Shown here one piece after another: positions 23,501 through 38,300 of a stretch of DNA of 64,000 bases (position 1 is the stretch's first letter; each line of letters starts with the position of its first letter). Source of the DNA: Aplysia californica (Eukaryota > Mollusca > Gastropoda > Aplysiida > Aplysiidae); contig NW_004797427.1 in NCBI RefSeq assembly GCF_000002075.1, positions 56,872 through 120,871 on the forward strand, given 5' to 3'. A program made the position numbers and the translations under genes. The notes beneath the pieces were generated by a model. The model was not told the DNA's origin. It saw nothing but the letters and a program-made list of their open reading frames with translations, and made no database searches.

Positions 23501-26214
23501 TGATTGATTTTTTCTCTACCTTGTTTGTTTTAAAAAGGAGTATTATAATGACCTGGATCAGGGAAGGGTATGAGTAGTCTTGTTATCTCACCAACAGGGG
23601 AGGAGGGGGGTGGTAGCGGTGGCGGGGCTTCTCCAGGATTGGTTCTAGCTTTGCGCCACATGCATTTTTTTCATCAGGAGTACTTTGTTGCCTGTCATGT
23701 ATTTTTCCTGCTGATTTGTTTGCAATGGGTCTGGTCTAGAGAAAAATAAACCAAATAACCCTCTCCAAGACTACACTGTTTGGAACAGTGTGGGGGACTT
23801 ATTTCAAAATGACCTTGTCTGTAGAAGGGAGGCGGATGCAAAAAAAAAAAAAAAAGAGATGTCAGGGGGATAGGATATGATTATTTTTCTATCGAAAAAC
23901 TTCTGTTTTGCTTTCTCCTTCACACTTGTCCATTTTGCCGTTCGTTTGACAAAATTTTGACATGGTGTCCTTTTTACTTGTATCCTGACTTTGACATGGG
24001 CGATTTACTCTTCTGTAATTGTTTTCCCTTTTATGGTGGCACTAGTAGGTCCTGTTTCTTTACTCTCTGCCTCTTCTTTCTGTCTATTGGTAGTGCTCTT
24101 TTTTTATTATGAAGTGGTGTTGATGTGTTTCTCTTTACCCAAACTGAATAAACTATTTTTTTTCTCATTGAGGTGCATGTTTTGGTCTGTCAACTGTATC
24201 GTTTCCGTCTCTTCTTTTCAGATTTGTGCACATGGAGTGCGATCCCTCGATTAACCCAAACATAATAAGCAAAGTGAAGGAGGGCCTTCCTCAGGATTAC
24301 ATTTGTACTGTGTGTCGAGAGACGGGTCCAGAAGCGATGGTGAGTTCTTGCTTTGTTGTGCTGTTTAACAACTAGTAGATGGGTGATTGGCGGGTGCTCT
24401 TGTAGGGTTTGCTTTTTACTTCCTATCAAAGGTCTATCTTCTTTTTCTCCCCTCTTTCTTTTTTGTGTTTGTTACTCTCTTGAAACTCCTCTAATCGTAG
24501 GCACTTTTATGACCTTATTGTATTGCAAGTGCCGTAAAACACTTACTAAAACTAAACAACAACTGGTAAATGTGAAGTTTTAGTGTGCTGAATGTTCATA
24601 CGTTGGACAGTGGGAGATGATGCGTATGATTAGTATTTTTTTCTCAGTAGTGACTGGTTTCCATATTTGTTTGCTAAATGCTTTTAATCTCAATGTCGAA
24701 AATGTGTTCATCTTCCTTTTCACTGCGAGGGGGGGGGGGCTGTTGTTGCTAGTGGATTCTGGTTCGATAATTTTGCTTTCCTAATTGTTTCGAGTGAAAT
24801 TGTTTTTTAAATTTATTTTTAAAAATATTTTTTTTAAAAAGTAGCTATAATGTATAAAACAACTGGCACCACTACCACTCCATGAGTATGTATCCTTCAT
24901 TGTGTCTTTGTGCTTTCCTTTAATCCTGCAAAACAGAACACCTTAATTAAAGCCAAGCCTTGACCTCAGCTTCTTCTGTTCCGTAGGTGGTTAGAGGGTG
25001 TCACTAGTAGGTCTTACTTTTTTTTTTCTCTCAGCTGTTTCTGTCTTCTTTCTTTTCACCTGCTGTAAATGGCCGTTATTGAGTTGATATCCTTCTCTTT
25101 ATTCAACTTTGCACTCCTTGCCGCTGTCTGACCATCAGAGGTCAGAGAGCCTTTCCCTTGGGTGCTAGATAAAAAAACCTGCAGACCTTGACGGCACGTC
25201 TGATACTGAGACTGCTGCACAATTTGCAGGGACATTGACTTAAGGAAAAAATATATAATGCCACATAAGTTGGTCTGGAAAATTTAAGAGGTTATTGAAG
25301 GTGATGCTGGTTAACCATGCTTTTTTTGTCTTCTTTTATTCTTGTCTATTGCGCTTTCTTTTCTCTGACTCTTTTTTTAATGTTCTTTTGATTATTTTTT
25401 AGCAGAATGAAATTGTGAAAAAACTTACTACTTGTAAAGAAACTGTATCTTTATATTTTTATATTTTCTTTGTTGTCATATTCTGTCGTGAGCATTGCGC
25501 GACCCCAGTGCTTTCTTGTCGTATTTCCCTTTTCAATAACTGGGAAAACAGTTCATAGCAAAGAGTGAGCTTAGGAAGATGTCACATTTTCACTGATAAA
25601 AAAATGGAGATATGATAAGAAAGCACAGAGGTTGCGCGCGATTGGTTTCTGTTCCAAACCTTGGGTCATTGTTTCCCTATTCTTTGAAAAGTGTTAGTTC
25701 TTCGTTGTCCTGTTCTGTCAAAAACGTAAGTCCTATCAAACATCTATCCATCGTCCTTTCTTTCTTTCTTTCTTTCTGTATGTTACTCTCAAGTAACACT
25801 TCAAATCTTTGGCACTTACATGGCCAATTTTTATTGCAAGAGCTGTAAGACTCTTCCTTTAAAAAAATTTATAATTTAAAAATAATATGGAACTGGCTCA
25901 TTTGTCTCATGGTTGATTGTGTTGTGTTTCAGATGGAGCTGGACCAACACTTGTCGTCGCTGCAGCACACAGTGTCTGAGGAGTCTATGGAGAGCTTCCT
26001 AGGTCAGTGCAGTCGGTCTTTACTACCTCTTTATTTTTCACCTCGCTTAGCTCGTGAAGAAGTCTTGCTGTTGTTGATTTGTTAACTTGCTTGATGATTT
26101 TTGTCAAGAATGGGCCAATGGTTTTAAAATCAGAGAATCTGTTTTTGTTAAGAATGGGCCTATGGTTTTAGAATCAGAGAATCTGTTTATTTGTGTTTAC
26201 CCCCCCCCCCCCCC

Positions 26215-26288
<74 letters not shown>

Positions 26289-26290
26289 CT

Positions 26291-26328
<38 letters not shown>

Positions 26329-29300
26329 CCTCCCTCCCTCCCTCTTGTAACGCCGTATCACCCTTGCCACGACCTCCACAGACGATGTCGTGTCCAAAGA
26401 AGACCCGATGTTGACGGACGCTGCCATCTCCGTGGGCAGTAGCAGCGTGGGGCGGGGAGGGGCGGGGCTCACCACCTCCAGCTCCCAGGAGTCCCTCTAC
26501 AACTGTGATGACTCAAGCTCCAGCATGGACATAGACACTGCTGAAAAGGTAACTATGGTTTGAGAAAAGTCTAAAAATAGATTTCAACTGCTTAAAAGAT
26601 AGCCACAGTTTAAGAAATTGAGAAGTCTAAAAACAGATTTCGACTACTGAAAAGGTAGCTTAGCTCAGGACTGAAACTTGCACCTCCCCTCGACATCCTA
26701 AGGATACCAGAGGAAGGAAAAAGTAAAAGTGAAAGGTAGCTACAATTTGAGAAAAGTCTAAAAAAAAAGATTTTGACTGCTGAACAGGTAGCCACCGTTT
26801 ATCAGTGGAGTCATAATTTATAATTTTAAGTTCTACAGCGCTTATTGCCTCCTAGGGAGTAGTTGCTATATAAATTCTCACTATCATTATTATTATTATG
26901 ATTACTATGATTGTTATTATTATTTTCTTAAATATCTGAACAATTGCTTTTGCCCATGACTAAGTTCATAAAAAATTCAGTGGTGGTTCTGTTGGTTTTT
27001 GGTTCTTGAAAACATATTCTGTCATTTTTTGAAAAATTTCTAATCACGCACTCCTTGCCGCTGTCTGACCATCAGAGGTCAGAGAGCCTTTCCCTTGGGT
27101 GCAAAAGAAAAAAATCTGCAGACCTTGATGGCACGTCTGATACTGAGACTGCTGCACAATTTGCAGGGACATGAAAATTAAGAAAGAATTAGAATTTATA
27201 CCTGACCACTAGGTAGTGACTGTTGTTATTTGATTTGACTGTTCTCAGTCTTTGATATTGATATGTGTACATACCTTTCGTAATTGGTCCTTAGGTCAGG
27301 TAGTTTTTAACGTATTTTCTGGTTTTATCTGTTTGTCCTTTTTATTCGTTGTTGATATTATCTATTGTGGTGCCTGCGTGACTATACTGTGTCAGCAGTG
27401 GGTGAGGAGTTCAGGGTTTTAACTTTCAATTTTTGTATTTTTCAGGGAATGATTTCCCCAAGTTCCAGACGTGACTCATTTGAGTTTGGAAAGAAAGGAA
27501 AGCATAAGGTTTGTACAGCCTTAAAAGAACGTTTGATTAAATCATACAATATACCTTACAGTAAATCGCTCATTAAGTCATGAAATTAATCGCACGGCAA
27601 ATGATGCAACACATGAATGAATTGATTGCACAGTGACATTTCAAACTGATACCAGTCTTTGCTCTGTGGATCATTTTACGTGGCTGGTCATTGTCTAATA
27701 TGATGGCCTTTACTGTGTGATTGACCAAAGAAGAAAAGAAAATTGAAATGAAGTGTCTTATTTTACTGAAAGTGAAGTGCTGTAGGAAAAATTCCTCTTT
27801 TAATCGACATGTTTGGTTTTTCATTATCTATGTAGAATATAATTGTTCGCTTTCCTCGTATGTTGGTTGTTTTTTTTAACAAAAGATTTTTTTGGGGTTT
27901 AAATTTTCATCTTACGCTGTTTGGATGGTAATATTGTTTATGGCTGTTGGTGGGGTAGGTGCGAAGGGACAGTATCGTCAGTTGTTTGGGTTCTTAGTAT
28001 CATGAGGGGTGGGGACGCCGAAAGGCCCCACTTCTCTTTCATGCTGTCATGTTTGTCTGTGTACTATGTTTTTCCCGCGGCACTAAATGGCTGTTATTTA
28101 GTTGATGTGCCTTTCTTTATTCCAACTAAATAGGACTGCAGGAAGCTGAACCTATACAGGAGAAAAGTTTGAGCAGGTAGTAGAGAAATTTCCTGTGTTT
28201 ATTAAATAAAAATAGATTGGTATTCATTTGCTTATTTATTCCTCAGAGTCGACATTCTCATTCTCAATCTGAGAAATATCACCATCACCATCACCACCAC
28301 CATCACCACCATCATCAGCAACAGCAGCAGCAGAGCCAGCTACAGCAGCTCTCTCAAGTGTCGTCACTACAACAGCAGCCATCTCAGCAGCAGCAGCTGT
28401 CGTTGTCGTCGTCATCATCATCGGGTCACCAGAGCCTTGGCGAGAAGAGACGAGGGCCCAAGATCAAAGTGAAGATTGGGGGTCAGGTGGTGGGCATTGC
28501 CTCCATGGACAGAACCAGTGTACGTTGATCGTCTTGTTGTTGATATTTATAGGTTTTCCCTGTGGTTGTTATTCATAACATACTGACATGAAAATAATTT
28601 CTAATGAAATAGTAGAATGCCACTATGTCCTTTTTATTAGTCCATGAAGGAAAGTTTGGGTCACAATGGCAACACATTACATATGCATGTGCAGTTATTC
28701 CTTGACATCACACAATACACACTGGCCCACCTATACAATTTTACTGATGCGCAATTCCTGGTGGATGCAGTTCCATGCCCTGTATTTTTAAGGAGGACTA
28801 TGGTGTCTTGTTGAAGGACAACCTTGTGATCTCTTACAAACACATAAAATGCTAGTTTTCATTTCAATGAGCTTATAAATAAAATCGACATAATTTAGAT
28901 CATTTAGGAGACGGGCTTCTGACTCTACCTGTCGGAGCCAACCTGGGCCGAGAGGGATACAAGATCCTAGCAGAAAGACTGAGATACCTGGTAAAATTCT
29001 CCTGACTCGGGGGTCTTCTAAGTGCGACAGTGCTGTGCTAACCGCTATACCACTGAAGCCGTTGAGCTTGTCTTTACACATACGCAAAGTGAAAGATACT
29101 TTACTTTTATCCGCCCTTTTGGGTGTCGTGGGAAGAAAGAGACGTCTCTCTGCCACCAGCTAGAGAGCTTGGGTCAGGGGGGTGCCATGAGTTGTTAGTG
29201 TTTTCCTGACTCCATCTATCCAGGTCTTTCTCGGTCGCCCTCAAACATTGCTGCCATTGAATTTTTTTATGTAGGCACGTTGTGCTGGATGGTGTGTTGG

Positions 29301-32300
29301 TAATCGCACGAGCTGTCCGAACCATTTGATTCTTTGGTGTTGGATGTGAGTGAAAGACAATTGATGAACAAATAGAAATTTACTGTGGAAATTCTCTCCT
29401 TGTTTTTCCAGCCGACCAGCAGCACTCCACAGGCGCTGTTCTCCTCTGCCTCATCACCCGCGTACTCCACCTCCACCGTGGACGCTCTGATGGAGGAGAA
29501 GGACAGAGAGAAAGAGAAGGAGAAAGAAGAAGAGGATGATGACGGAGACGACCACCCGTCAACTCTCATTCTGGCGGAGTCGGCCGATATGTTTATTATG
29601 GACCAGGTACGTCGTGGTTGGTTGTGGTTTCTCTTCCCCGAGAGAAGAATGGGTGGGTGGTTGGCGGGTGCTCTCGTGTGGTTCACTCCTTCTGTCTTAT
29701 CAGACATCTATTGTTCCTATCTAGTCTACTCCTTTTTTGCTAGTTTGCTCTGACTTTCCATAGAATTATTTGAACTGAAATGCGTCAGATAAGTGCAGTC
29801 TATTATTAGTATTATTATTATTGTTGTGATTTCTTGTTTGCCGCAGGACTTATGCAAAGCTTGTGGCTCTTTTGGCAAGAACGAAGAGGAGAGCAAGATG
29901 ATCGTCTGTACACAGTGTGGCCAGTGTTATCACCCTTACTGCGTCTCTGTCACGGTGAGTAGAGATCACCATTGTTGGTTTATGCTTTTCTTGATTTGTG
30001 AACTACTGTTGGAAGTTGTTCAAGAAGGCCACCTCACCAATTGTCGAGGAGAAAAGGGGTTGTTCTTAACAGATGGATGTCTTAGACAGTTAAAATAATA
30101 TAGAAGAAACGCAGGGGCGAGTATGGGAAGTAGTCTTTTGTGCAGGTGATTGTCTTGGACAGGTGGGAATTCAAGCAGGTTCAATTGTTGGGTGGGTTTT
30201 CATCTGTAAGTTTGACAGTACTTGGCAAATCTGAATAATTCCATCTTGTGCATTCCTACGTCTATCCTCCTCCCGTCACAAAATCACACACCCACATACC
30301 CACTTTCAAACACTTATGATTATTCTCTTTTATAATTCAATCAACTCTCCCCTCACCCCCTTTTGAGTGACTTCAATATTTCTGGAATACAGAGGTTTTA
30401 AAATAGTCACGCTTTAGTAGATGTTCGTGTGATACATAGATTGCCATGTTTGGCCTGACGCTTTAGTAGATGTTCGTGTGATACATAGATTGCCATGTTT
30501 GGCCTGACGCTGTAGTAGATGTTCGTGTGATACATAGATTGCCATGTTTGGCCTGACGCTTTAGTAGATGTTCGTGTGATACATAGATTGCCATGTTTGG
30601 CCTGACGCTGTAGTAGATGTTCGTGTGATACATAGATTGCCATGTTTGGCCTGAAACTTGTAAGATACTTTCCAGCACGAGTAGTGTGTCCCGTTGGCCG
30701 AGTGCTGTGTTTTTCTGTGGAATTTTCTAGTATTATTTTCATACCTGGTTTAAAAAAAAAATGATAGGCCATTTCTGTGGCTGGTCTATCTTTTAAAGTG
30801 GGTTTTTTGTTGTTGTTGTTGCAATTAAAGAAGTGAATGTTCCAGTTAATGAGTAGTTTCTTTGTGATTCTGGTCCTGATGAAGCACTCCTTGCCGCTTG
30901 TCTGACCATTAGAGGTCAGAGAGCCTTTCCCTTGGGTGCAAAATAAAAAGTCTGCAGACCTTGACGGCACGTCTGATACTGAGACTGCTGCACAATTTGC
31001 AGGGACATTTGTCTCTTAGCTTAGAGGAAACCTGTTGCAGTCACTATTCTCGTGGGTGATGTTCTCTAAGTAAAAGAGCAAATTCTTTGATATAATTACT
31101 TTGGTCCGATTTTTTCTGATTGAGTACTGTACTGCACTGTGGTTCGTCTGTTTTTTGTTTTTTTTTTCCTTATGGTGTGGTTCTGCTTGTTGATAATGTT
31201 TCTGTTTTCAGAAATGTGTGCTTGTGGGTAGTTGGAGGGTGCCACTGGTAGTTCCTACTTTCTTTCTGGTTGTTTTCGTCTCTCTGTCTATTTTGCAGGC
31301 CCTAAATGACATGTATTGTATCGGTGTGTGTCTCTAAAACGTAATGAGTTCCTGACTTCCTCATGCCCGGAGGACAATAATTTTTTCATCATCTGTGCTG
31401 CAGCCGCCATTTTGGTCTGCAAATGCAATCAATTTTGTTTGTTTCTTGGAAAAAGTGAATGTTATATGGCACTCCTTGCCGCTGTCTGACCATCAGAGGT
31501 CAGAGAGCCTTTCCCTTGGGTGCTAGATGAAAAACCTGCAGACCTTGACGGCACGTCTGACACTGAGACTGCTGCACAATTTGCAGGGACATTTGTCTGT
31601 TAGCTTTGAGGAAATCTATTTGAGTCTGCTGACCGTGTCACTTTGTTCATTTGGGTTTTGTTGTAAAAAAAACTATTAAACTCTTCGAACAAATTAGTTT
31701 AGATCTTTTCTAATCTGAATATTATTTCAATTGTGTACAGGCCCTGCCCTGTTGCATGTTTTTAGTTTTTTGCTCAATGGTGTGGTTATTGTTGTTTCTG
31801 TCTTTCTGTCTTACCTTTTCCCCTGCACAAAATGGCACTATGTCAGTGTGTTTCTCTTGTCTTGATCAAGAACTTAACAGATTGCCTGATTTCATTTTGA
31901 TCACATAGGCCCTTGGGTTTTGAGAGAGCTTTGGTGTTGGGGCTGGTTTGTTTAGAAGATGCAAGCTCTTTTGTTTGTTTGTTTAAAGAAGTGAATGTTA
32001 AACAGCACTCCTTGCCGCTGTCTGACCATCAGAGGTCAGAGAGCCTTTCCCTTGGGTGCTAGATAAAAAATCTGCAGACCTTGACGGCACGTCTGATACT
32101 GAGACTGCTGCACAATTTGCAGGGACATTTGTCTTTTAGAGGAAATTTTGGTCTGCTGAGCATGTCTCGTTGTTCATGTGGATCTTGTTATCAAAATAAT
32201 GATCAAACTCTTTTATGAAATTAGTTTAGATTTTTTCTGATGCGAGTATTATTTCAACAGTGTGCAGGCATTGCCCTGTAATATGCCAGTAGTTTTTTTG

Positions 32301-35300
32301 CTCAATGTGTGTGCTCAATGGTGTGGTCAATGTTTTTATCACTGTCTTACTTTTCCCCTCCACTAAATGACACAATGTCAATGTGTTTCTCTTTGCTATT
32401 TAAAACAGATTGCCTTATTTCATTTTGATCATAGGCCTTTGCGGTTTAAAAGCGCTTTGGTGTTGGGGCTGTTTTGTTTAGAAGGGGCTAACTATTTTGT
32501 TAGTTTAAAGAAGTGAATGTTATACCACACTCCTTGCCGCTGTCTGACCATCAGAGGTCAGAGAGCCTTTCCCTTGGGTGCTAGATGAAAAACCTACAGA
32601 TCTTGACGGCACGTCTGATACTGAGAGTGCTGCACAATTTGCAGGGACATTTGTCTGTTAGCTTAGAGGAAATGTGTTTGAGTCTGCTGACCGTGTCACT
32701 TTGTTCATGTGGGTTTTTGTTGTCCCAAAAAAATGATCAAACACTTCGATAAAATTAGTTTAGATCTTTTCTAATCTGAATATTATTTCAATTGTGTACA
32801 GGCCCTGCCCTGTGGCATGTTTTTAGTTTTATGCTCAATGGTGTGGTTATTGTTGTTTCTGTCTTTCTGTCTTACCTTTTCCCCTGCACAAAATGGCACT
32901 ATGTCAGTGTGTTTCTCTTGTCTTGATCAAGAACTTAACAGATTGCCTGATTTCATTTTGATCACATAGGCCCTTGGATTTTGAGAGAGCTTTGGTGTTG
33001 GGGCTGGTTTGTTTAGAAGATGCAAGCTCTTTTGTTTGTTTGTTTAAAGAAGTGAATGTTAAACAGCACTCCTTGCCGCTGTCTGACCATCGGAGGTCAG
33101 AGAGCCTTTCCCTTGTGTGCTAGATGAAAAATCTGCAGACCTTGACGGCACGTCTGACACTGAGACTGCTGCACAATTTGCAGGGACATTTGGCTGTTAG
33201 CTTAGAGGAAATCTATTCACGCAGGTTGTGTTGTCTAAGTAAATGAGCAAATTCTTTGATACAATTAGTTTTCTCATTGAGTGCTATTTCTATGATATCC
33301 AAGTTCTGCCATGTGGTTTGTCTTGTTTTTTGTTGTCGAATAGTGTGTTCTGCTTGTTGATAATTTAAATGTTTCTGTTTTCTGAAATCTGTGCCTGTGG
33401 GTAGATGGAAGGTGCCACTGGTAGTTGCTACTTCCTTTCTGTTCCCCTACGATCTTTGTCTTTGTCTTACCTTTTTCCTTGGCGTTAAACGACACATACA
33501 GGCCCTTGTGTTTTAAAAGAGCTGTTGTGCTGGGGATATTTTGGTTAGCAGGTGTTTGTTTAAAAAAGTGAATGTTATATGGCACTCCTTGCCGCTGTCT
33601 GACCATCAGAGGTTAGAGAGCCTTTCCCTTGTGTGCTAGATAAAAAACCTGCAGACCTTGACGGCATGTCTGATACTGAGACTGCTGCACAATTTGCTGG
33701 GACATTTGTCTCTTAAAGGAAATTTTGGTCTGCTGAGCATGTCTCGTTCAAGTGGATCTTGTTGTCAAATGAATGAGCCAATTCTTTGATTTAATTAGGA
33801 GTAGATTTTTGTTCTGATGTGATCATTATTTCTATGGTGTGCTAGCACTGCCCTGTGGTGTGTGTTATTTTTTGGCAGAATGGTGTTGTTAATAATGTTT
33901 CTGTTTTCTGAAATCTGTAGCTGTGGGTAGATGGAGGGTGCCACTGGTAGTTCATACTTTCTTTTTGTCCCCCCCTACAGTCTTTGTCTTTGTCTTACTT
34001 TTTTCCCTTGGCGTTAAACGACACATACAGGCCCTTGTGTTTTAAAAGAGCTGTTGTGCTGTGGCTATTTTGGTTAGCAGGTGTTTGTTTTCAGAAGTGA
34101 ATGTTATACCGCACTCCTTGCCGCTGTCTGACCATCAGAGGTCAGAGAGCCTTTCCCTTGGGTGCTAGATAAAAAATCTGCAGACCTTGACGGCACGTCT
34201 GACACTGAGACTGCTGCACAATTTGCAGGGACATTTGTCTGTTAGCTTAGAGGAAATGTGTTTGAGTCTGCTGACCGTGTCACTTTGTTCATGTGGGTTT
34301 TGTTGTAAAAAAAATGATCAAACTCTTTGATGAAATTAGTTCAGATCTTTTCTAATCTGAATATTATTTCAATTGTGTACAGGCCCTGCCCTGTTGCATG
34401 TTTTTAGTTTTTTGCTCAATGGTGTGGTAATTGTTGTTTCTGTCTCTCTGTCTTACCTTTTCCCCTGCACAAAATGGCACTATGTCAGTGTGTTTCTCTT
34501 GTCTTGATCAAAAACTTAACAGATTGCCTGATTTCATTTTGATCACATAGGCCCTTGGGTTTTGAGAGAGCTTTGGTGTTGGGGCTGGTTTGTTTAGAAG
34601 ATGCAAGCTCTTTTGTTTGTTTGTTTAAAGAAATGAATGTTAAACAGCACTCCTTGCCGCTGTCTGACCATCAGAGGTCAGAGAGCCTTTCCCTTGGGTG
34701 CTAGATAAAAAATCTGCGGATCTTGACGGCATGTCTGACACTGAGACTGCTGCACAATTTGCAGGGACATTTGCCTGTTAGCTTAGAGGAAATCTATTCA
34801 CGCAGGTTGTGTTGTCTAAGTAAATGAGCAAATTCTTTGATACAATTAGTTTTCTCATTGAGTGCTATTTCTATGATATCCAAGTTCTGCCATGTGGTTT
34901 GTCTTGTTTTTTGTTGTCGAATAGTGTGTTCTGCTTGTTGATAATTTAAATGTTTCTGTTTTCTGAAATCTGTGCCTGTGGGTAGATGGAAGGTGCCACT
35001 GGTAGTTGCTACTTCCTTTCTGTTCCCCTACGATCTTTGTCTTTGTTTACCTTTTTCCTTGGCGTTAAACGACACATACAGGCCCTTGTGTTTTAAAAGA
35101 GCTGTTGTGCTGGGGATATTTTGGTTAGCAGGTGTTTGTTTAAAAAAGTGAATGTTATATGGCACTCCTTGCCGCTGTCTGACCATCAGAGGTTAGAGAG
35201 CCTTTCCCTTGTGTGCTAGATAAAAAACCTGCAGACCTTGACGGCATGTCTGATACTGAGACTGCTGCACAATTTGCTGGGACATTTGTCTCTTAAAGGA

Positions 35301-38300
35301 AATTTTGGTCTGCTGAGCATGTCTCGTTCAAGTGGATCTTGTTCTCAAATGAATGAGCCAATTCTTTGATTTAATTAGGAGTAGATTTTTGTTCTGATGT
35401 GATCATTATTTCTATGGTGTGCTAGCACTGCCCTGTGGTGTGTGTTATTTTTTGGCAGAATGGTGTTGTTGATAATGTTTCTGTTTTCTGAAATCTGTAG
35501 CTGTGGGTAGATGGAGGGTGCCACTGGTAGTTCATATTTTCTTTTTGTCCGCCCTACAGTCTTTGTCTTTGTCTTACTTTTTTCCCTTGGCGTTAAACGA
35601 CACATACAGGCCCTTGTGTTTTAAAAGAGCTGTTGTGCAGGGGCTATTTTGGTTAGCAGGTGTTTGTTTTCCGAAGTGAATGTTATACAGCACTCCTTGC
35701 CGTTGTCTGACCATCAGAGGTCAGAGAGCCTTTCCCTTGGGTGCTAGATAAAAGATCTGCAGACCTTGACGGCATGTCTGACTCTGAGACTGCTGCCCAA
35801 TTTGCAGGGACATTTGTCTGTTAGATGGAAGTTGATTCTGCTGAACGTGTTTCGTTGTTCATACGTGTCTTGTTGTCAAAAATAATGATCAAAGTATTCG
35901 ATAAAATTTAGTGTCGATTTTTTTTTGGAGACTGATTTACAATGCCTTGTGACATGTTTGTAGTTTTGTTTTTTTAACTTTAACAATGGCTTGGTCATTG
36001 TTTTTTTTTTGTGGTCTATTTTTAAAAACTTTTTCCCCTGCACGAAATGACACTTTGTCAATGTGTTTGTATTTTCTAAATCTAAATCTTAACAGATTGT
36101 CAGATTTCATTTTGACCATAGGCCCTTGTGTTTTAAAAGAGCTTTGGTGTTGGGGCTGTTTTGGTTAGCATGTGCAAGCTCTTTTGTTTGTTTAAAGAAG
36201 TGAATGTTAAACAGCACTCCTTGCCGCTGTCTGACCATCAGAGGTCAGAGAGCCTTTCCCTTGGGTGCTAGATAAAAAATCTGCGGATCTTGACGGCATG
36301 TCTGACACTGAGACTGCTGCACAATTTGCAGGGACATTTGCCTGTTAGCTTAGAGGAAATCTATTCACGCAGGTTGTGTTGTCTAAGTAAATGAGCAAAT
36401 TCTTTGATACAATTAGTTTTCTCATTGAGTGCTATTTCTATGATATCCAAGTTCTGCCATGTGGTTTGTCTTGTTTTTTGTTGTCGAATAGTGTGTTCTG
36501 CTTGTTGATAATTTAAATGTTTCTGTTTTCTGAAATCTGTGCCTGTGGGTAGATGGAAGGTGCCACTGGTAGTTGCTACTTCCTTTCTGTTCCCCTACGA
36601 TCTTTGTCTTTGTCTTACCTTTTTCCTTGGCGTTAAACGACACATACAGGCCCTTGTGTTTTAAAAGAGCTGTTGTGCTGGGGATATTTTGGTTAGCAGG
36701 TGTTTGTTTAAAAAAGTGAATGTTATATGGCACTCCTTGCCGCTGTCTGACCATCAGAGGTTAGAGAGCCTTTCCCATGTGTGCTAGATAAAAAACCTGC
36801 AGACCTTGACGGCATGTCTGATACTGAGACTGCTGCACAATTTGCTGGGACATTTGTCTCTTAAAGGAAATTTTGGTCTGCTGAGCATGTCTCGTTCAAG
36901 TGGATCTTGTTCTCAAATGAATGAGCCAATTCTTTGATTTAATTAGGAGTAGATTTTTGTTCTGATGTGATCATTATTTCTATGGTGTGCTAGCACTGCC
37001 CTGTGGTGTGTGTTATTTTTTGGCAGAATGGTGTTGTTGATAATGTTTCTGTTTTCTGAAATCTGTAGCTGTGGGTAGATGGAGGGTGCCACTGGTAGTT
37101 CATATTTTCTTTTTGTCCGCCCTACAGTCTTTGTCTTTGTCTTACTTTTTTCCCTTGGCGTTAAACGACACATACAGGCCCTTGTGTTTTAAAAGAGCTG
37201 TTGTGCAGGGGCTATTTTGGTTAGCAGGTGTTTGTTTTCCGAAGTGAATGTTATACAGCACTCCTTGCCGCTGTCTGACCATCAGAGGTCAGAGAGCCTT
37301 TCCCTTGGGTGCTAGATAAAAAATCTGCAGACCTTGACGGCACGTCTGACACTGAGACTGCTGCACAATTTGCAGGGACATTTGTCTGTTAGCTTAGAGG
37401 AAATGTGTTTGAGTCTGCTGACCGTGTCACTTTGTTCATGTGGGTTTTGTTGTAAAAAAAATGATCAAACTCTTTGATGAAATTAGTTCAGATCTTTTCT
37501 AATCTGAATATTATTTCAATTGTGTACAGGCCCTGCCCTGTTGCATGTTTTTAGTTTTTTGCTCAATGGTGTGGTTATTGTTGTTTCTGTCTGTCTGTCT
37601 TACCTTTTCCCCTGCACAAAATGGCACTATGTCAGTGTGTTTCTCTTGTCTTGATCAAGAACTTAACAGATTGCCTGATTTCATTTTGATCACATAGGCC
37701 CTTGGATTTTGAGAGAGCTTTGGTGTTGGGGCTGGTTTGTTTAGAAGATGCAAGCTCTTTTGTTTGTTTGTTTAAAGAAATGAATGTTAAACAGCACTCC
37801 TTGCCGCTGTCTGACCATCAGAGGTCAGAGAGCCTTTCCCTTGGGTGCTAGATAAAAAATCTGCAGACCTTGACGGCACGTCTGATACTGAGACTGCTGC
37901 ACAATTTGCAGGGACATTTGCCTGTTAGCTTAGAGGAAATCTATTCACGCGGGTTGTGTTCTCTAAGTAAATGAGCAAATTCTTTGATACAATTAGTTTT
38001 CTCATTGAGTGCTATTTCTATGATATCCAAGTTCTGCCATGTGGTTTGTCTTGTTTTTTGTTGTCGAATAGTGTGTTCTGCTTGTTGATAATTTAAATGT
38101 TTCTGTTTTCTGAAATCTGTGCCTGTGGGTAGATGGAAGGTGCCACTGGTAGTTCCTACTTCCTTTCTGTTCCCCTACGATCTTTGTCTTTGTCTTACCT
38201 TTTTCCTTGGCGTTAAACGACACATACAGGCCCTTGTGTTTTAAAAGAGCTGTTGTGCTGGGGCTATTTTGATTAGCAGGTGTTTGTTTTTTTAAGTGAA

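Noticed and set aside
30407-30970. 187-codon minus-strand open frame
   Set aside because: It is the reading of the 49-bp tandem repeat and one core element; 49 is not a multiple of three, so it cycles through frames.
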